Shown: positions 30,173 through 38,868 of the stretch, one piece after another
Position numbering within the stretch: position 1 is the first letter of the stretch
Layout: each line of letters begins with the position of its first letter
Origin: a virus
IMG/VR virus record: IMGVR_UViG_3300037245_001529
Span: 1-43,416 of that record
Reading direction: 5' to 3' (one strand)
DNA length: 43,416 nucleotides
Made by a program: the position numbers and the translations under genes
Notes under the pieces: generated by a model
What the model was told of the DNA's origin: nothing
Databases searched by the model: none
The model's input: the letters and a program-made list of their open reading frames with translations, nothing else

Positions 30173-32083
30173 TTATTGTGTATCAAACGTAACGCCACCG
30201 TCAGCAGCAGTCATACCTCTCACGTACCAATTTGTACCATCACAAATAAGTATGACGTAATCGCCAATAACAGCAACGCCGTCTTTGAAGTTACAACGGT
30301 CTTGTGCCTGCGCAGTTGGGCCATCATCGCCGGTATCTACGTCAGCCTCAAGAACCATACCATACATGATGTTTTCATGGGTATTCCCGGTAGAAATAGT
30401 ATAGTCAGCACTTTCGGGGGCGTCTGCAATGATAAAAGTTACAACCATACCAGCAGCCGTCGATGCAGTAGGGAGCGTTGACGCAAACTCTGTCGCATCA
30501 CTAAGAACGAATATCTTTCCAGCTTCGTCTGTTGTTATTACATTCGTTGCCGCAACAACCTCTAACGGAAAATTTATCCCCGAGGCAGAATCCAAAGTCA
30601 GATTAGCGCCGGTAAACTCAAGAGCCTCATCGGAAGCATCCCACAGCACACCTTCGGCAGAAGTAGCGGCCCACAACTTGAAATCCAGGCCTAAATCAGT
30701 CAAGCCGATAGAAACAGTCCCCGTCTCAGCAATAATACCGTCAATGATAAGGTCTGTGCCAGTTGCATAAATCTTGATATCGCCGGTTCCGACAGCATCG
30801 CCAAACACAAGTAGGTCGCTGTCGCCCAGGAAAATATCAGCAGCATCAACCAAGAGTGCATCGGCGTCCGAATCCCACAAAATCATAGCGGCTGCTGTAT
30901 CGGCACCCCATAATTGGAAATCCGCACCGGCGGTTGTGGCACCAATATCGAAACTATCAGAACCATCGCCTGTAGCCGGTGTCCAAAGCAGTTTTTTGGC
31001 TGTAGCCGAAGTCCCTGTCCAATCATCATTTGTGCCGAAAATAATCGTACCATCATCGTTAAGTTGTAGGTGAGCATCCTGGAATCTTAACTCTGCCGCC
31101 CCTTCGTCCCAGATCATATAATCTGCCGCATCGCTGCCATACCACCACATATCGAAGTCGTTTGTGCCGTTGCCCCATTTCCAGATAGTTCCATCGGCTA
31201 CGGCTGTAACGTCCAGGTCGGTCTGATCCCACTTTATTTCAATATCTGGCGCGGCGGCGGTATTGCCAAACCCGACAACCGCGTCGTCAAGTACGCCCAT
31301 AGTATCCTCGGAGGCATCCCAACGAATATCGGCAGCAGTTCCGTCGAACAATACATCCCCTTGTTGCGTCACTACTCCGGTTACGGTGTGCGTCCCGGCT
31401 ATGGTAGTGGTATTGGGAACGTGCGTAATAGTAAAATCGTTACCTGTTCCGACAGATAATATCACATTGTCGTTAAACTCAAACCTGTTGTCGCTCGCGT
31501 CCCATGTGAGATTGTAGGTGGAGGTAGCCCCCCATAAATTCAGATCGGCCGGAAAACTCGTATTGCCAATCCAGTACGCCGAAGTATCGGGGGTTGCCGG
31601 CGTCCACGTCATCCGATCTGATGCAGTGCCCGATTCAGCAACCCAGTCGGCGCTTGAACCGAATGTCGCGGTTGCACCATCGGCATACGTAGTCGAACTA
31701 ATCGCCACGATGTAAGAGGGGAAAACAAGGGTGCCCTCCGTTGCCGTTCGGGTCCGATGATTCGCGTTTGTCAGGATGTTTGTACCATCGGTGATACTGA
31801 AATCGTATCCGTCCGGACCATACCATGACAGCACACCATCGATTAGCGTGGTATTAGTCGAGACTTCGGTGATGGGGATTTCCATAGTCTTGTTGAGTCC
31901 CCGGTCCGAGAAAATAATCGCATCCGTCGTCGTATTTGGCGCGTAGATTTCCACCGAAGTAATATCGGTGACCGTGACGCCCCTTTCGTCAACGATTGTA
32001 ATGCTATGCCACGGTGCGTTTGTTTGAGCAAATGCCGCCCCCATAAAGAGGAGCAACATCGCTACAAGAAATATCTTTTTCAT
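30173..32083 (-). CDS. Repetitive beta protein with strong signal peptide, next to the capsid gene
   Basis: A 636-residue protein. The first 19 residues, MKKIFLVAMLLLFMGAAFA, form a classical signal peptide with an AFA cleavage site. The mature part has at least four repeats of a LWGA ... WD-S-D-x-L pattern (for example LNLWGATSTYNLTWDASDNR, FQLWGADTAAAMILWDSDAD, FKLWAATSAEGVLWDASDEA), a rod-like beta fold common in environmental phage fibres. The C-terminal domain (VVTFIIADAPESADYTI, GDYVILICDGTNWYVRG) resembles capsid decoration or fibre tips. It lies right after the capsid gene and before a strong terminator, so it should be made in quantity. It may be a head fibre or a secreted surface protein. 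Confidence 0.75.
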   Translation of the reverse strand: MKKIFLVAMLLLFMGAAFAQTNAPWHSITIVDERGVTVTDITSVEIYAPNTTTDAIIFSDRGLNKTMEIPITEVSTNTTLIDGVLSWYGPDGYDFSITDGTNILTNANHRTRTATEGTLVFPSYIVAISSTTYADGATATFGSSADWVAESGTASDRMTWTPATPDTSAYWIGNTSFPADLNLWGATSTYNLTWDASDNRFEFNDNVILSVGTGNDFTITHVPNTTTIAGTHTVTGVVTQQGDVLFDGTAADIRWDASEDTMGVLDDAVVGFGNTAAAPDIEIKWDQTDLDVTAVADGTIWKWGNGTNDFDMWWYGSDAADYMIWDEGAAELRFQDAHLQLNDDGTIIFGTNDDWTGTSATAKKLLWTPATGDGSDSFDIGATTAGADFQLWGADTAAAMILWDSDADALLVDAADIFLGDSDLLVFGDAVGTGDIKIYATGTDLIIDGIIAETGTVSIGLTDLGLDFKLWAATSAEGVLWDASDEALEFTGANLTLDSASGINFPLEVVAATNVITTDEAGKIFVLSDATEFASTLPTASTAAGMVVTFIIADAPESADYTISTGNTHENIMYGMVLEADVDTGDDGPTAQAQDRCNFKDGVAVIGDYVILICDGTNWYVRGMTAADGGVTFDTQ

Positions 32084-32133
32084 TTGACTGTGTCCTTAAA
32101 AGAATTCGTTTGGACTAAATCGCCCGTTTGACC

Positions 32134-33513
32134 TTACGCATCCACCTGAACCTCGGTGTCAAGAACGAAAATCGACTCGTCCGAAGTCGGACTCGATGTC
32201 CCGTGAGCGTTATAGATAATACGCTTGACGCCGTAGATCGTCGCGACCTTGATTTTGGGCTTGTCGTTATCGACAAAGTCCTCGGACCATGCTGGTTTCT
32301 TGGCCCAACCAAAGTGAATCGCCTGAGCGCCCATGAACAGCGACCTTGCAACGGTCCTGGCGCTTTCAACAGCATCGGTTGTAGCCGTCCGCCCTGGATT
32401 GAGCAGGAAGCCCTCAGCGAGCGTTGTGCCACCCGCTCCGGTTCGCCTGTGGATGCGGTCATAAGAGAACACGAGCATCCCGTCGTGGTAGAACTCGGCT
32501 CCGGTGAAGATAGGATTCAGGTTGCCGCGGATATTGGCCTGCTGTTGCATGACCTTCCAGCTATTGTCCCCGGTTTCCGCTCTGATGTCCTTGATTTGGA
32601 GCGGGTCGACCAGGACGATAAAAATCTTCGCAAGGACCGGGCCTGAAAACTTGCCGGACCGAACATCGTCCGGGTTCATCTTCGACACGTCGCGGACTAT
32701 GACAGGCCGGAACCGCGGTGTAGCTGCAATCATTTTCCGTTTGATGAGTTCCATGATCGTGGTGCCGAATCTGTTGTTTGCCGATGTGTCCGCTGACAGT
32801 AAGGCGTCGGTTCCGAATGACGCACCCACAACCCCACCTGCCGTCGCCAATGTACCCGCCGCGTTTTGCCCGCCGTAATGAATGCGGTCAGACGTAGGAT
32901 ACGACTCGTTAATCGTCTGGATGTCATTGCTGGACGAATTGACGTTATACAAGCCCGCTGCGGACGTGCTAATGTCATCTTCCATCGCTTCGGACAACCA
33001 TTCACCGAGGTCCACCCTTGAATCCTCGCGGAACTCTGAGGCCGTAAGCTGCTCGCTGACATCGCCCGCCGAGACTGTGCTGTTGGCGCGACCGTGGACC
33101 TCAGTCGACATATTCCGTCGCCTGATCTGGCCTTCGTTGCCGGTCGTGTTGCCATCGTCGCCGACGCCCACATTATCAAGCGGCTGCCGGGATTGCGTGA
33201 TGATGGTACCGCCCTTCTTCGTGAGAAGGTCAGTATTGACGTGGATTAGCGAATTCCTGTCCTTGCCCATCATGCCCGTAAAGAACATATTCTGCAGGCC
33301 ATAAGCAAAAACAGCTAATGACCACACAGTTTGGGCGCGTGGGTCGGTGAATGCGTAACTGGTCGATGTGAAAAACCGCCTGAACTTCGACGGCATGCCG
33401 ACAAAGTCGGTTTCTGCCTCTTGTTTCCCCATGGCCCAGTCACGCAAGCCTTGCTTGGAGAAGTTGACAAAGTTATCCTGGCCGAATCTATCGGCCAAAC
33501 CAAACTCATACAT
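32134..33513 (-). CDS. Major capsid protein (N4 gp56-like, DUF4043 group)
   Basis: A 459-residue protein. The pattern follows the N4 gp56 capsid family: a flexible start, GEWLSEAMEDDISTSAAGLY, IMELIKRKMIAATPRFRPVI, then KIFIVLVDPLQIKDIRAETG, WKVMQQQANIRGNLNPIFTG and AEFYHDGMLVFSYDRI, a C-terminal region with GAQAIHFGWAKKPAW and a final beta section. It forms the icosahedral shell by HK97-type folding. The scaffold-like gene lies directly upstream, as expected. ATG 33513. Confidence 0.9.
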   Translation of the reverse strand: MYEFGLADRFGQDNFVNFSKQGLRDWAMGKQEAETDFVGMPSKFRRFFTSTSYAFTDPRAQTVWSLAVFAYGLQNMFFTGMMGKDRNSLIHVNTDLLTKKGGTIITQSRQPLDNVGVGDDGNTTGNEGQIRRRNMSTEVHGRANSTVSAGDVSEQLTASEFREDSRVDLGEWLSEAMEDDISTSAAGLYNVNSSSNDIQTINESYPTSDRIHYGGQNAAGTLATAGGVVGASFGTDALLSADTSANNRFGTTIMELIKRKMIAATPRFRPVIVRDVSKMNPDDVRSGKFSGPVLAKIFIVLVDPLQIKDIRAETGDNSWKVMQQQANIRGNLNPIFTGAEFYHDGMLVFSYDRIHRRTGAGGTTLAEGFLLNPGRTATTDAVESARTVARSLFMGAQAIHFGWAKKPAWSEDFVDNDKPKIKVATIYGVKRIIYNAHGTSSPTSDESIFVLDTEVQVDA

Positions 33514-33540
33514 TATGTTGCCCCTTTAGTTGGGGGCAAG

Positions 33541-34212
33541 CTATAGTTCCATTACGGCCCTTGTGTTCGGATCGGCATCGCCTACAGCATCAAGTATCTC
33601 CTGCTGCGTTAGCGGTTCCGGTTTCTTTTGGGTCGTTTTGTCCTCTGGCTCGCCCGGTTTTTTTTCGGGGGCCGGAGTCTCAGTCTTTGGTTTTGCTCGC
33701 TCAGCAGCCTTTTTGCACAGATCGTAGGCTTTTTTACCATAATCCATACCAGCGTTCTCGATAGCGTTCAGTTCGAGCAGAGTAAGATGCTCTTGACCAA
33801 CAGTAACAACAGATTCCCAGTCGGCGTTTTTGAGCTTTGCCGCAGCCATCGACTTACTAATCGTTGCGTCTGCGTCAGTTTTTGCCTTTTTTGCCGCCGC
33901 TTGGTTGGCCACTTGGTCATCGTGTCTCTTTTGAGCCTGGTATAACGCACCATCCATCTGAACTTCTTCGATGCCTACGCCATCCTGCTCTGCCCTTAAT
34001 TGCAGAGGCGATTTTACAGGTGGAGCCTCTTTGGTTGCTGCTTTTTGCAGCCCTTCCGAGATTCCCTCTGCTCTTTCCGCTCTCATTTCCGCTGCCTGCG
34101 CTCGCGTCCTCAAACCTGATATTGTCTCAATGGCCTTCTCGGAGAAAGCCGACTCACTTGCCGGAGGAGCTGTTTCCAAATTCTGATTGTCCGTACCCTG
34201 TTCAGTTTCCAC
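33541..34212 (-). CDS. Scaffold-like protein (GTG start)
   Basis: A 223-residue hydrophilic protein rich in Ala, Lys, Glu and Gln with long helices (GLRTRAQAAEMRAERAEGIS, KRHDDQVANQAAAKKAKTDA), a Pro/Lys-rich stretch and a short acidic C-terminal helix (TQQEILDAVGDADPNTRAVM). This is the usual make-up of internal scaffolds encoded just before the capsid gene. GTG 34212 is chosen because AAGGAG lies seven bases upstream; the longer frame to 34335 runs through leader hairpins. The last residues probably bind the capsid protein. Confidence 0.78.
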   Translation of the reverse strand: METEQGTDNQNLETAPPASESAFSEKAIETISGLRTRAQAAEMRAERAEGISEGLQKAATKEAPPVKSPLQLRAEQDGVGIEEVQMDGALYQAQKRHDDQVANQAAAKKAKTDADATISKSMAAAKLKNADWESVVTVGQEHLTLLELNAIENAGMDYGKKAYDLCKKAAERAKPKTETPAPEKKPGEPEDKTTQKKPEPLTQQEILDAVGDADPNTRAVMEL

Positions 34213-34262
34213 AATAAAACTCCTTTTTTCCCGGCTGAGTGAGCCGTAAATGAATCCTGTAA

Positions 34263-34339
34263 CCTCTACAGTAGAGGGTGGGTTTTTTCTGAACCCACCA
34301 AAACATCCGCCTTCCGGCGGTCCCGCGATACCCACGCGG
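34263..34339 (-). promoter_or_regulatory. Four consecutive hairpins in the leader of the scaffold-capsid genes
   Basis: On the minus strand, in order: CCGCG/CGCGG (34323-34339), CCGCC-GGAA-GGCGG (34307-34320), GGTGGGTT/AACCCACC (34277-34299) and CCTCTA/TAGAGG (34263-34277). None has a clear T-run and I find no promoter. They may be processing or stability structures that raise scaffold and capsid expression. Confidence 0.55.
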
Positions 34340-34374
34340 TCAGGTAATACCGGGTTTTCCTCCTGCCCGTCAGG

Positions 34375-34617
34375 TTAGGTTGTCTTGGCCTTCTTTAGAT
34401 CAGCGATTTGCTGGTCTACGAGAGCCTGCGCCGCCGCGAATAGTTTCGGGTCGAGTTCCTTCATTTCAGCGATTTCTCGCTCAATTTCAACCGACCGCTG
34501 TAAGGTTCTGGCGGCATCTTCAATCATCCAGCGCTTCTCGTCCTTATCCTTGACCTCGGACAGCTTCTTTGGCTTAAAAGCCTCCGGGAACGCTGTTTTT
34601 GTCCGTGTATGTGGCAT
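34375..34617 (-). CDS. Small helical protein
   Basis: An 80-residue protein, charged and helical throughout (KWMIEDAARTLQ-like and IEREIAEMKELDPKLFAAAQ segments), with a basic C-terminus. I do not recognise it. Its stop lies just before the hairpin leader of the scaffold gene, and it follows the gene at 34619 by one base, so it is part of the same transcript. Confidence 0.65.
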   Translation of the reverse strand: MPHTRTKTAFPEAFKPKKLSEVKDKDEKRWMIEDAARTLQRSVEIEREIAEMKELDPKLFAAAQALVDQQIADLKKAKTT

Positions 34618-34618
34618 C

Positions 34619-35158
34619 TCAGCCTCCTCTCTGCCTTCTCAGTCGTGCATACCGAGTTATCTCGGCGGATGACGGGAAACTCGTTTGCCTTGCAGACACT
34701 ACCTCATTATCACCTCGACGGAACTTTCTGCCGTTCATCTTGGGCCCTACTCTCGCCATGAACACCTTTTCTTCCGCCGTCAGCGGCTTGCCTGCTTTCT
34801 CCGCATCAATGGTAGCCCGCTTGTCCGCTGCCTCCTTGTTTGCGGAGTCAACGCGGTTCCTGCGAAGTACATCGGCCTTCTTCTCAAGCTGTTGGGCGTT
34901 CGGGCTTGCGGCCTTTGATTTGGTTGCCGGTTTCGTAACATCATCGCCCGTAGCTTCTTGCCCGGCCTTAGATATGAGTTTGACAGCCGCCAGGTCAACT
35001 GTGTCCTCTGTGCCATCGTCAAATCCAATAATGCACTTTCCGTCGCTAACGCTGCTGACGATCCCCATACAAGGGCCTTCTTCATACTCAACGCACACCT
35101 TGTCGCCTTCGCCAATGATCACTTCCGGCGGCTTCGTTTTGTCCTTGGTTTTCGTCAT
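34619..35158 (-). CDS. Hypothetical protein with SH3/Tudor-like start
   Basis: A 179-residue protein. Residues about 15-60 (GEGDKVCVEYEEGPCMGIVS, GKCIIGFDDGTEDTVDLAAV) have the spacing of a small SH3-like or Tudor-like barrel. The remainder is helical and basic, ending RYARLRRQRGG. It may be a virion-associated protein, given its place between portal and scaffold, but no function is known. Confidence 0.65.
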   Translation of the reverse strand: MTKTKDKTKPPEVIIGEGDKVCVEYEEGPCMGIVSSVSDGKCIIGFDDGTEDTVDLAAVKLISKAGQEATGDDVTKPATKSKAASPNAQQLEKKADVLRRNRVDSANKEAADKRATIDAEKAGKPLTAEEKVFMARVGPKMNGRKFRRGDNEVVSARQTSFPSSAEITRYARLRRQRGG

Positions 35159-35168
35159 AACAACTTCC

Positions 35169-35510
35169 TTAAATAATCAACTTCGGTTTCTCTGCCACTT
35201 CAATCACCGGCAATACATACTCCGGCGCTTTTATCGTAAACGTCTGGGTCTCGCCATCCCATGAAAAATGAGGCTGCTTATCTGTCGATACCTCGTCGAA
35301 CGCCTTCAACTGTTTAAGCGTCAGCGATTGAGAGCCGCCCGCCTTGTGCAGCAGCATGATTATGAACGCATTTATCCATTCCGGCTTAAACTCCGGCATG
35401 TTCTTGGCGGCACCGCGGTATTTCTTGCGGGTTTTGCGTTTTCTTCGCTTCCGAGGCTGTATTACCAACCCGTCGCCACCTTTGCTGTCATGTCCTTTTA
35501 CTTCGTACAC
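35169..35510 (-). CDS. Hypothetical protein with basic N-terminus (GTG start)
   Basis: A 113-residue protein. The first third is very basic (RKRRKRKTRKKYR), followed by MPEFKPEWINAFIIMLLHKA and a beta-rich acidic end. The GTG at 35510 lies inside the end of the upstream gene and would couple the two; an ATG at 35399 is the alternative and would remove the basic part. The function is unknown. Confidence 0.55.
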   Translation of the reverse strand: MYEVKGHDSKGGDGLVIQPRKRRKRKTRKKYRGAAKNMPEFKPEWINAFIIMLLHKAGGSQSLTLKQLKAFDEVSTDKQPHFSWDGETQTFTIKAPEYVLPVIEVAEKPKLII

Positions 35511-35752
35511 GCTACGCCCTTTCCCAACTTACAATGACTCCCGTCGGCCTTATCGACTGTCTTGTCAAAATGATCGCATTTCTTACAAACACCTTTCATG
35601 CGGCTAAAGTTCTTGCCATATCGCTCATTGTCCCGATGCTCCTGTCCCTCAAACGTCTTAACGTAGTCAGGATGCCAGCCGACCCCGCCGCCCTGGTAGA
35701 AGTCGAGTTCGCCCTTGTTGACGAAATTCTTGTTTTTGGCTGCTACGCCCAT
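35498..35752 (-). CDS. Small Cys-rich protein
   Basis: An 84-residue protein, aromatic and polar at the start (GELDFYQGGGVGWHPDYVKT), with CKKCDHF and two later cysteines (HCKLGKGVAC), a probable zinc site. The ATG at 35752 adjoins the stop of the upstream gene. The family is not recognised. Confidence 0.65.
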   Translation of the reverse strand: MGVAAKNKNFVNKGELDFYQGGGVGWHPDYVKTFEGQEHRDNERYGKNFSRMKGVCKKCDHFDKTVDKADGSHCKLGKGVACTK

Positions 35753-36322
35753 TTATGCTACCTGTGCCTGTCTGTCTGCTTCGACCAACTGTATAGCTTT
35801 TTCTGCCGTAAGCAGGGGTATGAAACATCTGTGTTCTTCTTTTGTCGTTATGATCCCCGACCCGCGACAGAATTCACACTTAATACCTGCGTACCATCCT
35901 GCCATCGCCCCGTGCAATTTCTGGTGCCATTTCAAAAATCGAGCCCTCGATTCTCGTTTCAGGCACTTGCACGGATAAATTCTTTCCGGCCTCATATCCG
36001 TCGGCCTCTTTGCACATCCATAAAATTTATACGCCGGAGTTCCAAGGAAGAGTCGCATTTCCAAGGGTGTCAAGTTTTCCGCCAACACCCATCTCTCCTC
36101 CCTTTCTTGCCGCAAGAGATTTTCTTTAATGGCGACCGCTTCAAGTTTGGCATAATCGGCTTCCGTTATTCGTCTGTCTATGCAAAACATTTCAGGGGTA
36201 TCCCGTGCCGACCACACCCCTTCTCTTAGCCTTTGTTTGATTAGATTCTTTAATTGCATCTGCTCCGACTTAGTTCGAGCAGGAGGATGTTTCTTTATCC
36301 ACTGTTTTAGTTTTTCAAGCAC
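35753..36322 (-). CDS. Hypothetical protein with Cys motif
   Basis: A 189-residue protein. A basic N-terminus (KLKQWIKKHPPARTKSEQMQ) is followed by a helical section (ITEADYAKLEAVAIKENLLR), a YPCKCLKRESRARFLKWHQK segment and CEFCRGSGIIT with a further Cys (HRCFIPLL), which may form a zinc knuckle. I take GTG 36322 with GAGGAG eight bases upstream; a TTG at 36340 would overlap that SD. It lies downstream of the portal gene. Confidence 0.6.
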   Translation of the reverse strand: MLEKLKQWIKKHPPARTKSEQMQLKNLIKQRLREGVWSARDTPEMFCIDRRITEADYAKLEAVAIKENLLRQEREERWVLAENLTPLEMRLFLGTPAYKFYGCAKRPTDMRPERIYPCKCLKRESRARFLKWHQKLHGAMAGWYAGIKCEFCRGSGIITTKEEHRCFIPLLTAEKAIQLVEADRQAQVA

Positions 36323-36369
36323 TCTACGCACTCCTCGCAACTTTTTACAGTGACTATTTTCGTTGCCAT

Positions 36370-36573
36370 TTATGTCAACTCCGTTTTGAGATATTCTTTT
36401 ACGGCTGCGGCTGCGGTAGTTGCGTCCTCACTCTGCGGCTGGAATTCTAACCCGCCCGCGGTCGATACGATGCTATTCACGAAAGCCACAATCTCATTTA
36501 TTTTCTCGCGATGGTCAACAACTTCCTCGAAAGTCGTCAGTTCAACATCAATGTTGGGTAATTTCTCCATCAT
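36370..36573 (-). CDS. Small helical protein after portal
   Basis: A 67-residue protein, acidic, with helices TFEEVVDHREKINEIVAFVN and DATTAAAAVKEYLKTEL. Two adjacent ATGs (36573 and 36570) fit the GAGGAG; the second has better spacing. It overlaps the end of the portal gene, so it is probably co-translated. No family is recognised. Confidence 0.65.
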   Translation of the reverse strand: MMEKLPNIDVELTTFEEVVDHREKINEIVAFVNSIVSTAGGLEFQPQSEDATTAAAAVKEYLKTELT

Positions 36574-38600
36574 GCACTCCTCGACACACTAACATTGGCG
36601 TCTGATTGCTGGACTTGCTGGATCTTCCGATTCCTGCCTGCCTTGATCTCTTCCTTGTTGTCGACGTCAGTGCCATCAATCAACGTATCACCATCAAGCC
36701 CGATATCTCCACCCTCAATTAATATCTTGTGGAGCTCAAACAACTCCGCTGATTTGATCATACGCATTGTCTCGGACAGCGGGCTCAAGCCGACCTTTGT
36801 ACTGTACTTGCCCTTCCTCATGCTGCGGATTGAATCAAGCAACATGGCCTCGGCCATCGGTAACGCCTCGGCATTGATAATCTGCTGAAACTCATTGAAA
36901 ATACGAAAATCTTTTTGTAGCAGTTCGATCATTGTTTGTTGGGTTTCGGGGGCGGCATTTTGAAGAGCGGTAATGTCAATGTTTTCAGGCTCATCGATTA
37001 CGATACCCTGCTGCTCAAACTGCTCGGTCACGACCTGCCGGGCGAACTCCATGAACTCCTTGTCCAGCAAGTCCTCGCGGTCAACGATCTCGCGTATCTC
37101 GTCCTCACTGAAAATGTCGTTGTTGCGGATGACCTGGATAATGAAGTCGCCTTGGATTGTCGTTGTCCAGTCCCAGTTACGGAATACCGAAGCCGTACCC
37201 GTCAAGGCGTTCTGTTGCTTCAAAGCAATCGCCGAAGCGACCCTGTCCTTATCGGTTGTTGGGTCTTCAAGCCGGACGCCGGACTCTTTTCGCAGGTTCT
37301 CCTGGGCCCGCTCCTCAAGTATGGTCATCGCTGTCGGGAACTCGTTTTGCTTCACCTTCTCGACAGAATCACCGAATTTCGACTTATCTATCACGACTCC
37401 ATCCTCACTGCCGTGCCTCTCCAGCCATGTCGTATTCTCACCGAGAGGGTCGCTTCCGATAATATATCCTGTGTTTGCAAGCTGCTTGACCATGTTGAGG
37501 CTCTGGGAATGCAGCCAGTTAATCTCCTCCTGCGTGCCGATCATATCTTCGGTCATACTGCCCTTATTGCCGTTTTCGAGATAAGGCCAAAACGGGAAAA
37601 CCGGGTACATCAGCGTATTCCATTCGTTCACACGATCTTCAAGGAAAATATCGCCTACCCTGATGGTGTGGTGGATGACGTTGCAAATCACTTCTTCGAC
37701 CGAGAAAACTTCGGGGTTTGCTTCTGTCTCTTTCTTCGCCCTCGTTATCTGCTTATCGTCCATAAGTAAACGGGCCTCCATTTCGGATTCCCGGTTATCG
37801 AACCACCAAACGCATGTCTTCGGCTCCCTCCACCATGTATGCGATACTTTGAACCTTGCCCTGGACAGGACGTCTGTGTCCGTCCGGGTATTTATAGCGA
37901 AAGACTTTTCGTTCCTGCGCCGCCGGCCTGTCAAGAAGTCGATGACTGTATTGACCACGCCGAACACGACACCCTCGCCTGTGGTTGAATGGCCCAGAGC
38001 GGCCAACTCCTCTTTCTTCGCTGGATATTCAGCATTTATCAAATCCTTGTCAACCCACGGCTCCCAGATAACGTACTTGCAACCCTGCTCCCGGTGGTTT
38101 ATGTCGTAGATGATGCAGGTTGGGTCGAAAAGCACCTCATGCTCAACCACCCGCTCCATTTTGATATTTGCGTGCTTGGGATCCTCGTTTAGGTCTTTCG
38201 TGGCGACCATGACGCCTGTCCCTACGGCGATACCTGACTCAAAACATTGCGACTTCTCGAATCGCATCCGCTCGGCGTCAAAGACCTGTTTGGCGCACGC
38301 GGTCAACAGCTTGGCAATGGTGTCGGTCCCGGTCCTGGTCGGCGTTACCGTGATCTGCCGCGGGTTCTTGATCTCTGTGCCTGCCACTTGCTTGATCTGC
38401 GGCTTAATCAGCGGGATAGTCAATGCGAACTTGCCCTTATCCTCCATGCTCTGGCGTAATACCGGCTCCCACTGCCGCCCGGACCGGAAATCGTCCGACT
38501 TGATCATCCGCTCGAAAAGGTCATCCGAGCCGTTCATGCCGTCGACCCGCATCTTCTTGACCTTTTCGATTTTTTTGTTTTCGGCTTCTGTGTTTGCCAT
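36570..38600 (-). CDS. Portal protein
   Basis: A 676-residue protein. Typical segments for a P22-like podovirus portal are present: a helical start, FRSGRQWEPVLRQ, PLIKPQIKQVAGTEIKNPRQ, HEVLFDPTC and MYPVFPFWPYLENGNKGSMT, then NWLHSQSLNMVKQLANTGY and a long helical C-terminus that would line the channel. It forms the dodecameric ring at the packaging vertex. I start at ATG 38600 (MANTEAENKK); the longer frame to 38804 passes through the lipoprotein gene. The stop overlaps the next start. Confidence 0.85.
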   Translation of the reverse strand: MANTEAENKKIEKVKKMRVDGMNGSDDLFERMIKSDDFRSGRQWEPVLRQSMEDKGKFALTIPLIKPQIKQVAGTEIKNPRQITVTPTRTGTDTIAKLLTACAKQVFDAERMRFEKSQCFESGIAVGTGVMVATKDLNEDPKHANIKMERVVEHEVLFDPTCIIYDINHREQGCKYVIWEPWVDKDLINAEYPAKKEELAALGHSTTGEGVVFGVVNTVIDFLTGRRRRNEKSFAINTRTDTDVLSRARFKVSHTWWREPKTCVWWFDNRESEMEARLLMDDKQITRAKKETEANPEVFSVEEVICNVIHHTIRVGDIFLEDRVNEWNTLMYPVFPFWPYLENGNKGSMTEDMIGTQEEINWLHSQSLNMVKQLANTGYIIGSDPLGENTTWLERHGSEDGVVIDKSKFGDSVEKVKQNEFPTAMTILEERAQENLRKESGVRLEDPTTDKDRVASAIALKQQNALTGTASVFRNWDWTTTIQGDFIIQVIRNNDIFSEDEIREIVDREDLLDKEFMEFARQVVTEQFEQQGIVIDEPENIDITALQNAAPETQQTMIELLQKDFRIFNEFQQIINAEALPMAEAMLLDSIRSMRKGKYSTKVGLSPLSETMRMIKSAELFELHKILIEGGDIGLDGDTLIDGTDVDNKEEIKAGRNRKIQQVQQSDANVSVSRSA

Positions 38601-38610
38601 TATGCCGCCC

Positions 38611-38868
38611 TCATTCGTTCGGATCAGGAATATACTGGTTGATCTCAAGCGTCCGAACTCGTCGGGTAAGTTCGTCGATAATAAGGCTCTGCTTAAAGTC
38701 CAGCCGAGACTTATTGTCATCGTCGAAATACTCAACCCACTGAGGCGGCAGGTCGCCCTGGCCCCAGATAGGCGTCTGGGCCTGCGGGGTCTGCTCTTCC
38801 TCAATACACCCGCTCAGTGATACTGCTGCGGCCAATGCGATTATGATACATACTATTTTCCACTTCAT
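38611..38868 (-). CDS. Lipoprotein between terminase and portal
   Basis: An 85-residue protein with MKWKIVCIIIALAAAVSLSGC, a type II signal peptide with lipobox LSGC. The mature chain is acidic, with PIWGQGDLPPQWVEYFDDDN and a C-terminal helix. The ATG overlaps the stop of the preceding lipoprotein as ATGA, so the two are expressed as a pair. It sits within the structural block, where a membrane lipoprotein is unexpected. A role in the host envelope, such as superinfection exclusion, is only a guess. Confidence 0.75.
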   Translation of the reverse strand: MKWKIVCIIIALAAAVSLSGCIEEEQTPQAQTPIWGQGDLPPQWVEYFDDDNKSRLDFKQSLIIDELTRRVRTLEINQYIPDPNE

